Program-made: the position numbers and the translations under genes
NCBI GenBank assembly: GCA_039704465.1
Contig: JASFAU010000010.1
Location: 434,001-498,000 of the forward strand
Reading direction: 5' to 3'
Length of the DNA stretch: 64,000 nucleotides
From: Plasmodiophora brassicae
Taxonomy: Eukaryota; Endomyxa; Phytomyxea; Plasmodiophorida; Plasmodiophoridae
The notes under the pieces: model-generated
What the model saw: the letters and a program-made list of their open reading frames with translations, nothing else
Databases searched by the model: none
What the model was told of the DNA's origin: nothing
In this document: in pieces, positions 37,399-48,100 of the stretch
Layout: each line of letters opens with the position of its first letter
How positions within the stretch are numbered: the stretch's first letter is position 1

Positions 37399-38960
37399 AT
37401 GTTATCCAGGTGCGGCGATGTGTCTCTATCGCGACATGTCAGCACATCAGCTCTGCAACGACATCTGCGGAAGCTTCCTTTCCAGGTCGTACTGTCTGTA
37501 CTGCTCCTTTGCGATTGCGTTTCGTTCTGCGTCATGTTCTGGAGCGTGACCCACACGTGGCAGCAAGGTAGGGGGTTCGAGCGGACGCTCGATGTGTGTG
37601 AAGCAACCTGATCAGTGATAACTAGTTCGGGACTACACGATCGTCGCTGCCGTTCCCGTTGCAATTGGGGCGCTGTTTCTTATCGCGAACGCAGCCACGT
37701 TCGTCACTAACGCTGCCGGTGCCATGCGGCATCGCATCTGGGTTGCCGTCCACACGTTCCTGATCTGCATGTCGATCGTTTCAACGGCGATCCTGTTCGC
37801 CACGCCAGCCCGGGATGCTGCTGTGGTCGTCCTAGGCCTGCATGCCGGTCGGATCGCGGCCCGCTTACGACTGCAGGTCTGGGCGTTCTACGAGATCTGG
37901 CGAAGGCAGCGGCACAACGTTCCGCCCGAACAACGTGACGCGGCTGGACGCCTCGGCATGTCGTACATTACGAATCGGTGTGGAACCAAGGGGTCCCCAG
38001 TCGTGGCGATGCTGATTCATCCGTTGCAGCGTGATTGTCATGCCCTGGCCCGTCGGGCCGGAACTCGATGGCATCGTTCCCGCTCGGATTGGCGATATTC
38101 AGGTCCGATTCCATTGGTGGGCGCTCCTGGGGCAAATGATGACGCTGTTGTTGTGTAGGCGTACCTCGACGCGAACCACGCCAACGCGTACGTCGTTGTC
38201 AATGGGTGCAGGAACAGGTCGTTCGCCAAAGGCGCATTCCACGACCGTGTCTGGACGCAATTCGGGATCGGTGTCGACGACGTGCCGCCCCTCGCTGATA
38301 TCATGGCGTTCTGCCACGCCATGAGCGCGTGGATGAACGGTTCCCCCGACAACGTCGCTGCAATAGCCAGGTAGAGAAGCCATCGACAGAATCGATCAGG
38401 CGGCAGTTGATTTATATCGGTTGTGCAGCGTCGGGCACGGTCGAGTAGGCCTGCTGGTGTCCTGCTGGCTGCTGTTCAAGAACAGGGAGCAACCCGCCGC
38501 CAATGCACTTCGCGTGTTCTGCTCCAAGCGCGGTATCGCCGCGCTGGACACGCCGTCTCAGTCCAGGTACGTGTCCTACTTCGCCGACCTGCTCCGAGGC
38601 AACCGGAACGCTGCAACCGTTCCAGTTGCATTGCATTCGGTCGAGATCAGGAACGCGCCCGATCTGCCCGGGAGCATGTCGGCCGCGATTACCTCAGGAA
38701 CGGGCACGACGCGATGGTCGCAGTGCATCGACCGCGGCGACACCCTTTGCATCCACGACGCCGAGCCACTGGCCATCGACGACGACTTCCGGGTAACCGT
38801 CTTGGCCGGCGACATCCCCGTCTGCTCTGCCGCCCTTCACACCGCGTTCCTCGACGGCCGCAACGAGCAGGTCCTCCTCGGGCCCGACCTCGACTACCCG
38901 TTCAGCGACCACCTGGAGGTTCGCATCCGATACCAAATACGGTCGACTTCCGCATCATAA
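37399..38960 (+). CDS. voltage-sensing-phosphatase-like protein: four membrane helices, PTEN-like phosphatase domain, C2
   Basis: Exon 1 gives helix 1 (LPFQVVLSVLLLCDCVSFCV). After an intron come helix 2 (TIVAAVPVAIGALFLIANAA), helix 3 (IWVAVHTFLICMSIVSTAIL) and an S4-like helix with few charges (VVVLGLHAGRIAARLRLQVW). A basic linker (YEIWRRQRHN) and SYITNR-VIVMPWPVGPELDG lead into the PTEN fold: IQAYLDANHANAYVVVNGC, then DTPSQSRYVSYFADLL, very close to PTEN's IPSQRRYVYYYSYLL. C2 follows (LAIDDDFRVTVLAGDIPVCS, FSDHLEVRIRY). The helices-PTEN-C2 order is that of TPTE/Ci-VSP. The P-loop, after a 58-nt intron (38371-38428), reads AAIASVGHGRVG: no catalytic Cys and one residue short. Usual S2/S3 acidic residues are not seen. 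The start is provisional. Confidence 0.78.
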
Positions 38961-38970
38961 AACGGACCGA

Positions 38971-39003
38971 GTGTGTGTGTGTGTGCCGCGTTGTGTGTGT
39001 GTC
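38971..39003 (+). repeat. imperfect (GT)n microsatellite
   Basis: Two GT runs separated by ccgcgtt lie just after the VSP-like stop and before the SAP30 start. Confidence 0.85.
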
Positions 39004-39141
39004 TGTGGGCGGGCCGATAGGACGGGGCGGGGTCGTGTTCATTCCCAGAACGGCGATCGACTCCGTGGGGACCCGACCTCCTCGATTAGGTTTGGGGCAG
39101 AGGGCCAGGGATCATCCGTCAGGGTACCCGACACAGGGGCC

Positions 39142-39531
39142 ATGTCGATAGTGGACATGTTCGCGGACGACGCCAAGAAGCGGCGGCCGCGACGCGCGCC
39201 GGCCAAGCGCCCGGCGGCGTCGTCGGTCGCGACCGACATCCCGGTGGTCGCCGTCGACTTCACCAAAGTCGGCGCACGGTCGCTGCGACGGTACGCGCGC
39301 CACTTCAACCTGGCGACGCGGTCGTCGACGCCGACCAAGATCGAGCTCGTCAACGCCGCCACCAGGCACTTCGCCGCCGGCCCGCAGGTCAGCGACCCCG
39401 ACGCGGTCGTCGCCGCGTTCCTCCACAGACTACGCGAAGACCTCGCCGACAACCCCCCGCCCAAGCGCAACTCTCCCGCCGCTCGGTCGTCGCCTCCGCC
39501 GCCCCCGGCACCGCCCGCACCCGTCCACTAA
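39142..39531 (+). CDS. SAP30-like Sin3-associated protein
   Basis: 129 residues, single exon, starting MSIVDMFADDAKKRRPRRAP, a basic nuclear-type N-terminus. The core VDFTKVGARSLRRYARHFNL, then TPTKIELVNAATRHFAAGP and VVAAFLHRLRE, is the SAP30 Sin3-binding domain (three helices; the 'L..Y..HF.L' motif is exact). The tail is proline-rich. SAP30 bridges Sin3 PAH3 and HDAC1/2 in a corepressor complex. It is shorter than vertebrate SAP30 (about 220 aa) and lacks its N-terminal zinc finger, as in fungal and protist forms. The start at 39142 is the first ATG after the upstream GT repeats. Confidence 0.85.
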   Translation: MSIVDMFADDAKKRRPRRAPAKRPAASSVATDIPVVAVDFTKVGARSLRRYARHFNLATRSSTPTKIELVNAATRHFAAGPQVSDPDAVVAAFLHRLREDLADNPPPKRNSPAARSSPPPPPAPPAPVH

Positions 39532-39704
39532 ACGCCCGCCCCTGATTTCAGTTCATCATGCGCGCACATGGCGCCCTGCAGGAACTCGGTGTGACTCGCC
39601 CGTTTCCCCTTGAGGTCATTGTCAAGGCGTGGCTGTCGTCGAGGGCCGATTGCCGATTAACGTTGTTGTATGGCGCGATATCCGCCTACGTCCGCTCGTG
39701 GCGT

Positions 39705-41659
39705 CTATTGGCCCAGCTGGCCGTTGGCGCCGCGGTTGCCGAACGTGAACAGCTGGCCGGCGCTGGTGCAGAGCGCCGAGTGGGCGACGCCGCCGGCGGC
39801 GCGGGCGACCTGGGAGATGGGGCCGACGGGCGTCGGGACGTCCTTCATCTGGATGTCGCCCTGGCCGAGGACGCCATAGGAACCGCGACCCCAGGTGAGG
39901 AGACGACCCGACGCCGTCACCGCCATCGAGTACTGCTTCCCGCAGGCCACGTGCGACACGGGTTCACCTGCAGCGACCGTCGCTCGGTGAATCTCGGCAC
40001 GGGGCGTCGTTCCGGGCAATGCGGAACTCACCGATGGCGACGGGGACGGGGACGGAGACGCTGGCGCCGGCATTGCCCAGCTGATGGTAGTCGTTCCGCC
40101 CGCAGCTGTACACGTCGCCCTTCGCGTTCAGGCACAGCATGTGGTACTCGCCCAGCGCAACGCTCTTGACAGCGGCGCCGCCGAACGATGCCGCCACCAT
40201 CTTGGGCCTCCATAAGTTCTCCTCATCGCCATGCGCGAGGACGCCATACGTTCCGCACCCCCACGTGTACAGGGCGCCGTCCTCTGTGGGCACGCCCGCG
40301 TCAATGTCACGCGCGCATCGTCAATCAGGACGATATCGCACCGACCGGTGATGGCGGCTGATGAGACCCATCCGGCGGAGACCTGCACCACCTTCCTGGC
40401 CGCCAGGTCGGTGATCTCCAGCGGCTTCTCCGACGTCAGGTGCTTGGTCATGTCGACGCCCAGGCGCCCGAACTTGTTCCACCCGAACGAGAACACGCGC
40501 CGTGATTGCGTCAGGACGAGCGTGTGGTAGGCACCGCAGGACACCGCCGAGACGGGCTCGCCCAGATCCAGCAACGTCGGGTCGTACCTGTCCTCGCAGT
40601 CGCCCAAACCGAGCCTACATGGCCGTCCGGTCACCAGGCTGAGATCAGCAATCGGTTCCGAGCATTGCTACCTTCCCCACTGCCCTTCTCCCCAGAGGTA
40701 CAACTTGCCATCGTCGGTAACGGCCGCGTTGTGGTTGACGCCAACGGAGATGGCCGCGACGCGTGCCCCACCGAACCCGGTAATACGTTTCGGCTCGCCG
40801 CCTGTGGTCGCCTCGCGACCTTGCCCGAGTCGGCCGTTGTCGCTGCTGCCAAAGCTGTAGACGTTGCCTTGGTCATCGAGCGCGATCGTGCACGACCATC
40901 CGACGCCGACGCTGGTGATACGCGACTTCGACAAGGGTTCCACGACGCCGGGCACGATAACGTATGCTTCGTTGGCGGCCGCCGCTATCTCGGTATGCGA
41001 CAGGTCTTTCAGGATGTTCGCCTCAATGAGACTCTCGCGCTTCGGGCGTCCAGCGAACAGCCTCTCGAGCTTGGCGCGTTCGTCCAACGGCGCTGGTTGC
41101 GCCTGCTCGGGATCGACCAGGATACGACGGTCACGAAGGCTGCCGTGCTCGGGACGACTCGTCAGGAACGACTCGAGTTTGTCCTGAACATGTTCAGTGT
41201 GCGACGCGCTGGCGTCGTGACGCCTAACGGTTACCTTGTCCTGCGCCTTCTTCAGTTTGTCACGCGCAGCAATCAGGGCGGGCGACACATCGTCCTCCTT
41301 AATGACGTTGAGACGCTGAAGACGATCACGTGATGGACGGTTCTTCAGCAGCCCATGCAGGCTGTCACCACGATCCTGGATCGACACCCACGACTCATTC
41401 GGGTCTACATGCAGCACCGATCGGATCAGCCGGGCAACCAAACGGACGACCCCACATGCGCTAGAAGACCTCGCAGGATCGACTTGCTGACGAGCTGGTC
41501 GCGTTCGGATCGCGCCTCCAGCTGTTGGTTGAGTTCTAGGCAGCACGCGTGCACTGTCAGCGACAACAGTTGCTGGCGTTCGCCTGCAGGGATCTTACTC
41601 AGAGCCAGGCTGGCATCGATCTTGCCAACGGAGGCTGCGTTGTCGGCAACACCTGGCAT
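39705..41659 (-). CDS. RPEL-repeat plus RCC1-propeller fusion protein
   Basis: The minus strand starts about MPGVADNAASVGK at 41659. Within the first ~220 residues are four RPEL-type units: LNQQLEARSERDQLVSKSIL (RS for RP), then, after an intron of about 65 nt, LHGLLKNRPSRDRLQRLNVI, LESFLTSRPEHGSLRDRRIL and LERLFAGRPKRESLIEANIL. RPEL motifs bind G-actin in MRTF and Phactr proteins. They are followed by at least six RCC1 repeats: VYSFGSSDNGRLGQG, LYLWGEGQWGR-LGLGD, VFSFGWNKFGRLGVD, LYTWGCGTYGVLAHG, VYSCGRNDYHQLGNA, LLTWGRGSYGVLGQGD, LFTFGNRGANGQLGQ, consistent with a seven-blade propeller. The stop directly follows the last blade. Introns lie near 41.4, 40.65, 40.3 and 40.0 kb. Confidence 0.85.
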
Positions 41660-42555
41660 TGCCTCACGTGCTGGATGGCCGCAAGTCGCTTTGACAAACG
41701 CAGGCGAACCACGAGTCACGGTCGACGGCACGCGCCCGTACCAGCAGGGAGAGACGACTCTTGGGATCTAAATCCGTTCAAAACTAAATCCGGCGCCCGA
41801 ATTTCCAGAATTCGGCACGTCCCATTGGGCCAGTTTCGCTCCAGAAGACGTGCGTGCAACGCAGGCCCCTCGGTTCAGTGCCGGTCTGCATTCAGTCAGT
41901 CACCAAACCCATAGTCCCAGGTGGCCCAGACCGCGCGCATGCAGGCCGCTGACATCACTACTGTACCTAGAAGTGAAGTGGGAGGGCAAAGCGGCCCACT
42001 GGACGCTGCGGTTGCACTTGGGTGCAATACCGCTGACTGCGACTGTATATCGGAGACCAACGCGATCTAGCTGGGACCCAGACTCTAACCGGTACATACG
42101 TACTGGGTGCGATCTCTGGAACATGCAGGAGACCACCCCCACCCCGACGATGACGAATACAGTGCGGCAGCGCTAGCCGGCTGCCCTTGCACAGCGCGAA
42201 GCGCTAAACGATGCAAACACCGCTGTGGAGCGTTGGCTCCGCTGCGCCGGTCATCAACGCGCCCGAGATGTAATTCCGGTCAACCCTTGACGAGACTTAC
42301 ACGGGAATGCCCTGCGTTAAACTGAGCGTGCTGCTCTCGCCAACGTGGGTTTCTCGGGTTTAGCTATTAGCGACAGTTATATTGTAAGGCCGATCCCGAA
42401 GCCTATACGTGCAGGCGTCGTGCCATATAGGGTTATGTCCAGTGCCGGGGCCGTGACGGCCAGTGGGGCTGCAGTGACATGTGGCGGAGTTTTTGGGCTC
42501 GTCGACGTGAGAAACTGCGCGCCGGGGCGCGATAGACGGGACTGCCTGCCGAGCT
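41660..42555. other. long divergent intergenic region, no gene recognised
   Basis: About 900 bp between the RPEL-RCC1 start (minus) and the ELAV-like start (plus), the largest gap in the window. I see only short frames with no family resemblance on either strand and no tRNA-like structure. It may hold long 5' UTRs with introns or regulatory DNA for either gene. Confidence 0.55.
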
Positions 42556-44300
42556 ATGAGCGACAGCGACGTCGTGGCAGCGCCGCCGCCGACCGAACAG
42601 CAACCGGCCGGCGCCGCCGAGCGCCAACCCGATGCCGATAACCGGGACTCCTCGACGCCTGTGCAGACAGGTGCCGTCGCCGAAGACGACCACGGTATGC
42701 CGACGGAGCAAGAGGCGGAGGCGACCAGCGCCGATGCTGTCGCGGCGCAGGCGATTTCGTCCGCTGACGTGGCGATCGGTGATGGGCATATATCTGCTGC
42801 GGAGAAACGTCCTCGGGAAGCGTCTCCACCTGCGACCATCCCAGTGTCCAAGAAGCCCGTGCACGAGCGTGAATCCGTCGCCGCGACGCAAACGTCTCCG
42901 GAACGTCCTTCAACGGAGCCCAAACTCGTACTTGACCGGGGCAGCAACTTGATCATCAACTTCGTGCCGCGGTCGCTGAACGACTCGCTGCTGCGCGATC
43001 TGTTCAGCCCGTTCGGCGAGATCGAGAGCGCCAGGACGATCGTCGATCGGAATACGGGGCAGTGCCAAGGATATGGCTTCGTGAAGTTCTTCACGAACGA
43101 ATCCGCGGCCAAGGCCGTCCTGCATTTCCAAAAGGCGGCCGCTGACGAAAGAGAACTGAAGGTGCACTTCGCGCGTCCGGCCACGACCCATAAGCAGTGC
43201 AACTTGTACGTGACCGGCCTGCCGATTCACTTCACCGACGATGATGCCGCCAACGTTTTCAAGGACTACGGTCCCGTTGTAGAAACCAAGATCCTAATTG
43301 GTACGGATTCGCAATTGCTTTCGCTCCTCGGTAACCTATCCTGACCTGTTGGTGGGTGGCTCGCGTAGGCAAAGACGGTGTTAGCCGAGGGTGTGGGTTT
43401 GTTCGCCTCAGCGACATTGCCAAGACGAACGCGGCTGTGGCTGCGTTGCACGATTCGGTGCCACCTGGGTGTACCAGCCGCATACAGGTCCAGTTCGCGG
43501 CTGGGACGAAACGGGAAGCGCAAATGTTGCAACAGCAACGACAGGCGCGTGTCGCGCTCCCGTTCGGCGCCCCTCCTACTGGGGTTGCATACCCGCCAGC
43601 GTACGCGGCGCCGTACGCTGCCCCACCAGTGGCCTATGCTGGGGCGTATGGTGGCGTTGATCCTTATGCCGCTTATGCCAGAGGGGCATACTCTTCACCA
43701 GCGCCAGCCACACCTTACGCGTATCCGGATCCTTACGCTGCGGCTGCTGCTGGAGCGTACGCCCCAGTTCGTGGAGGTCGTGACGTGGTTGCCCCCTATG
43801 TTCCTCCTGTAGCGCCGCCTGGGGTACCACCGTCGGCTCCTGTTCCACAGATGAACACGCGGCATCAGGTTTACACAGGTGTATGCTTGTTCGTCTTCAA
43901 CCTTCCGATGGAGTACGAGGAAGCGACGCTTCAGAACATGTTCGTGCAGTTTGGGGAGGTCACGAACGTGAAGATCATGAGGGATCCCGCCACTGGACGC
44001 AGCAAAGGGTACGGTTTCGTGAACCTTGCCACTCAGCAACAAGCGGATGCGGCCATTGCCGCACTGAACGGGTATCCCGTTGGTGGTAAATTGCTGAAGG
44101 TCCAGTACAAGACCGCCGGTCCATCGGCTGGCAAGGCGCCTGGAGCCGCCCAGCAGCCGTACGCGACTCCATACGCCCCACCAGTGGCCTACGGCCAACC
44201 ACAGGTGTACGGTCAGGTTCCACAGCCCTACGTTCATGTACAGCCACAGTATGGGCAGCAGCCGCAACCGCGACACCCTTCCTACCCGCACATGTACTAA
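42556..44300 (+). CDS. ELAV/Hu-like RNA-binding protein with three RRMs
   Basis: About 560 residues in two exons split near 43,304-43,367, inside RRM2. An acidic low-complexity leader of ~130 residues precedes RRM1 (SNLIINFVPRSLNDSLLRDL, RNP1 GYGFVKFF). RRM2 starts CNLYVTGLPIHFTDDDAANV with RNP1 GCGFVRLS. A ~120-residue linker rich in Ala/Tyr/Pro (YAAPYAAPP-type repeats) separates RRM3 (GVCLFVFNLPMEYEEATLQN, RNP1 GYGFVNLA). The tail is Gln/Pro/Tyr-rich. Two tandem RRMs, a long linker and a third RRM beginning G.C(I/L)F is the ELAV/CELF plan; such proteins bind U-rich mRNA elements to control splicing and stability. The prion-like linker and tail suggest granule association (inference). Confidence 0.88.
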
Positions 44301-45106
44301 GGTTGCTGTTGTTGTGTACGATTGTTTGCCTGCGGTCCAACATACATTTACCCGATGTCGATTATTCAACTCGTTTGCAATGATTTGCCACTTCCTATCT
44401 TTGTTTGACATATTCACGATCCCATTCGGTTGGAAGCCGCACGTCGATGTCCAGCAATCCGTTGCAGAGTTCACCTGTGTTCAGGTTGCGGTTGCGGTGA
44501 CGCGTATTATCTCGTCCCCCTTTCGTTGCAGCAATGGGGCGGATTTGTTGGACGTTATATGACCTTGAGGATTTCATGTCGATGCGCTGAACGTCCAGGC
44601 AACGGAAGCATCCTGTAGCAGTATCGTGCCCATTGCGTATCGGTACAGCAAAGATTGGGATCATGTTGGGAACGTTGTGATAACGCTGTGCTCATACGCC
44701 CTTGTGCAGTGCCGAACAGGTCGCGACAGAGACGTGCCTCGCCTGCACCCATCCGTGCTGGCTCGATGGCAACCAGACCGACCGCGCCGCCCCGACTCGC
44801 GAACTCTGCTGACAGTATCATCGACACATGATTGTGATGTCACGAACTGATCGTGCTGCGTGATGGTCTGATGGGGCATACCACGAAATTTGATGCTGGC
44901 CAACCAACACGTTGCGCTCGAATCAACCGACATCCGCCCATGGCGTGCCCCATCAGATCATCGTTCCGCGCGGTCAGTTACATCAGGTCACTGGCCGTCT
45001 GATACCGCCAGGCGAAGCAGCAGCGCGTCAAGGTGGCTCGTTTGCTGTGGAGCTGGCGATGGAGCGACGTCCCGGTGACGTCGGCTGGCGTTAGATCATG
45101 CATATA
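44301..45106. other. convergent intergenic region, no gene recognised
   Basis: About 800 bp between the ends of the ELAV-like and WDR81-like genes. One plus-strand stretch near 44.95-45.09 kb (frame ending in ELAMERRPGDVGWR) looks mildly coding but has no start or partner exon I can defend. An inverted repeat is listed separately. Confidence 0.5.
44864..44960. repeat. imperfect inverted repeat, 22-nt arms
   Basis: Arms at 44864-44885 and 44939-44960 pair as tggtctgatggggcatacc / ggcgtgccccatcagatca with about 18 of 22 positions complementary, around a 53-nt loop. As RNA, some mismatches become G-U pairs. Function unknown. Confidence 0.6.
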
Positions 45107-48100
45107 TTATCCAGTGATCAACACCCTGCCGTCAAGCTTCCCAGCAGCAAAGACTCCTGAATCGTTCAGGATGCCGATCGCGGTAATCGGAGCTCTTGTC
45201 TTCGCCCCTTGCAGACCGACTCGTACCATGTCGACCTCTTCGCTGTCTTGCCCATCTGCGATTCTAGCGATCCCGATCTTGGCGCCCGATGCGCACACAA
45301 TGTCGCTCCCATGGCACACTATGGAGGACACAGGCGCGCTGGACCGGATTCTCTGCACAAGCCGTGGTGTCGACGTTGCCGAGTCGTCGCCGAACTGGTT
45401 GCACACCGATGAGCTACAGCCCGATGCGATAGCGTGTCATGCGTGTTACCTTCCAGACACAAACGCTGCCATTAGCACCAGACGTAAGCAGCAAGTCGTC
45501 GCGAAAGAACAGCAGTTCGACAATGGAGCCATCGTGAGCCTTCCAGGAGAGCAGGATTATGCCGGTCCGGCTGTCGAGAACGAAGACGGAACCGTTGGCG
45601 AGGCCGCATGCAATTTTCAGTCCAGACCTATCCGTTACGATCCGTCGCACCGATGTGGTGTCTGGACTGGACCTACATAGGGAGCCACTTTAGAGGTCCT
45701 GCCTAACCGGGTTCCCTCGTTCGTATTGCAAAACCTGTTGGATGCATCGAGAAGTCGCCACTGCAGAGCACGGCGGCCGACACGAAGGTCAAGAATGTGG
45801 ACCGACGCTTGCGATGTCCCACTGATCAAACAGTTTCGCGACGACACGGTTTGGGTGTGGCTGGCCAGTGATGTTATAGCAAGATCCGGTTCAAAGGCTA
45901 TTGCTCTTGCGCAAACGCCTGTGGATGCATCCCACAACTTCACAGTTCGTTCGGTTGCTGTGGCGACTCTCGCCGCAGCGTCTGCCCAGCACATGTCGAT
46001 CAGAGCAGGTTCCTCGTGGCCACCGGCGCAGATTTGACGGGCAGACTTCAGAGACCGGTTCGGGGTCACTCTCCACAATTGCGCTTGGTCATGGGACATG
46101 GTAGCAAAGATGCCCAGGTTTGGATGAACGGCTAGGTGAGTAACTGCGGACGAGTGGACGGTGCTGTTGCAATCACGAACCGAGGGCTTCAATGTCCAGG
46201 TGCCATCTTTGTCGTAGAACTCCCATGTAGCCCGAAAGATCACATCGGGTTCGCCTGCCGACCCAACATGCGCTGGAGGTTCAGGGCAAGGTCCTGGTGT
46301 ATCGTGCATGGCGACAGTGTTGCTGCCCGAGCTAATGCGGTCATGAAGGGGCTCGACAAGATCGGCAGGAAGAAGCTGAGCCATCGCAGCTGGCCCAGTG
46401 ATTTTGGTCAGCAGATTGCAAGCCCGGACGAAGAATTCGGGGTCATGGTTGCCGTTGAGACAAATTCGAATCATGTCCACGATGCAGCTGGCGACTTTTC
46501 CTGAGACGTCCGCACGTGAAACGAATAGCACGCTCTGAGAAACTAGTCATTCCCCATTTGAATTAAAGCTGTAAAGCATTGTTCCAACCGATTCTGTAAT
46601 GGCAAGCAAGCTGGTGGCGTTTTCGGGATCACAAACGACATCTGGCCGCCCGAGCAGATGGAGGAGAAGTGGCACATCGTCATTTGCGGTTGGAGTCAGC
46701 AACAGCGAACCCGCCGTTTCCGGCTTCAACTTGGGTAGCAGCGCTTGGAGGATATGGAGGCCTGTCCCGGATTGTGTCAGACTGCGACATGTGTATACTG
46801 AAGACGTACCAGCCCCAGCAAGGTTCCGTGAAAGTAAAAGGCGGCGAACGATTGGTGTAACAAGCTCTGGCCCACGGTTGGACAGCGATGCCGTTGCGGC
46901 AAGAGCCCGCAACGCGTTTGGGGACGGCAGCCGGGATGCCAGCGGAAGCAGCACTCCTCGGTAGGCAGTATCCATATCAACGACGTCGATGACCGACACG
47001 AACATTGCCAAATTGGTGCCAGGCTGTTCTGCATGACAGCAGAGATACGGCAGGTATCGCTGCACCAACCATGTACTGCCCTACGTCAGAGCAAGACGTG
47101 CTAGCGGTTCTCAGCCCACGTTACCGGCCAATGGTATGCGACATCGTCTGTACAAACGATGGCGAGAGCAAATCTGGCGGCGGTGATCTGGATCTGAGTA
47201 GGCCATCGACGTAAAGTTGAACTGTAGACGCGGAAAGCCCTGGACCCAGCCGGGTTGCGAGAAGTTCAAGTAGGCGGGCGGTTGGGGGAATTGATAAACA
47301 TGCAGGGACTAACACGACAGCAGTCAGATGTTGTTTAGCACTGCCGCCTTATAGGAGCAAAGTACCAAGTAGCAGGTAAAGCGAAAGGTCGAGGCGCATG
47401 AGGGCAGGCGTCTGAAGCAACGAAATCGCGCAATCGCATGGGGACTTAGATAGGCGTATAGCTGACATGAACTCGTGCAACGTGTGCATGCCTGAAAGGT
47501 ACCAGAAGAATTCAGTCTAGCGACCTGCCGAAGAGGCTGGCGGGGCCCATACCTGGAGGGAAGATCTGTGAGGACAGGATGTCGCTGGAGCTGGGCGGCG
47601 ACGGTGACAGGAGCGCATGTACAAGGATCTGCATCGGCCGTGATACGCGATCCAATACGATACGGTCATCACAGTGTACAGTATGACGAGAGTGTGTCAT
47701 TATTTGGTAGATGCACTTTCCCAGTGCGAACAGGTCTGCCTCAAGCGGGCAGTCGTTCCTGGCGACACACACGTAAGAAAAGCGAGTCTTCTAGGCCATA
47801 GCGGTAGATGTTGACACCGATTAGATTGCCCGACGCACAACGGCGCAAATTGAGACGTGGCAAAGTGCATGACAGCTTCAACTTCATCTGGTCCACCCGT
47901 AAACCGCTTTGGATGCGGAACGGTAAACAGTTGGCAGAATCCGCCTTTCGGGACGATGGGCACTGGGACGGGATGGTGTCACATGTACAGCTGAAGACAG
48001 GATGGAGCATAAAGCACTACCGTTCTTGGCATCAACCGCAGGCTTCCCGCTGAGTAGGTAGCCAAAGGTCAGGTCGAGCCATCGATGAATCTGCGCTGAC

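Noticed and set aside
40506..41333. 275-codon plus-strand frame
   Set aside because: Antisense to RPEL and RCC1 repeats that match well on the minus strand.
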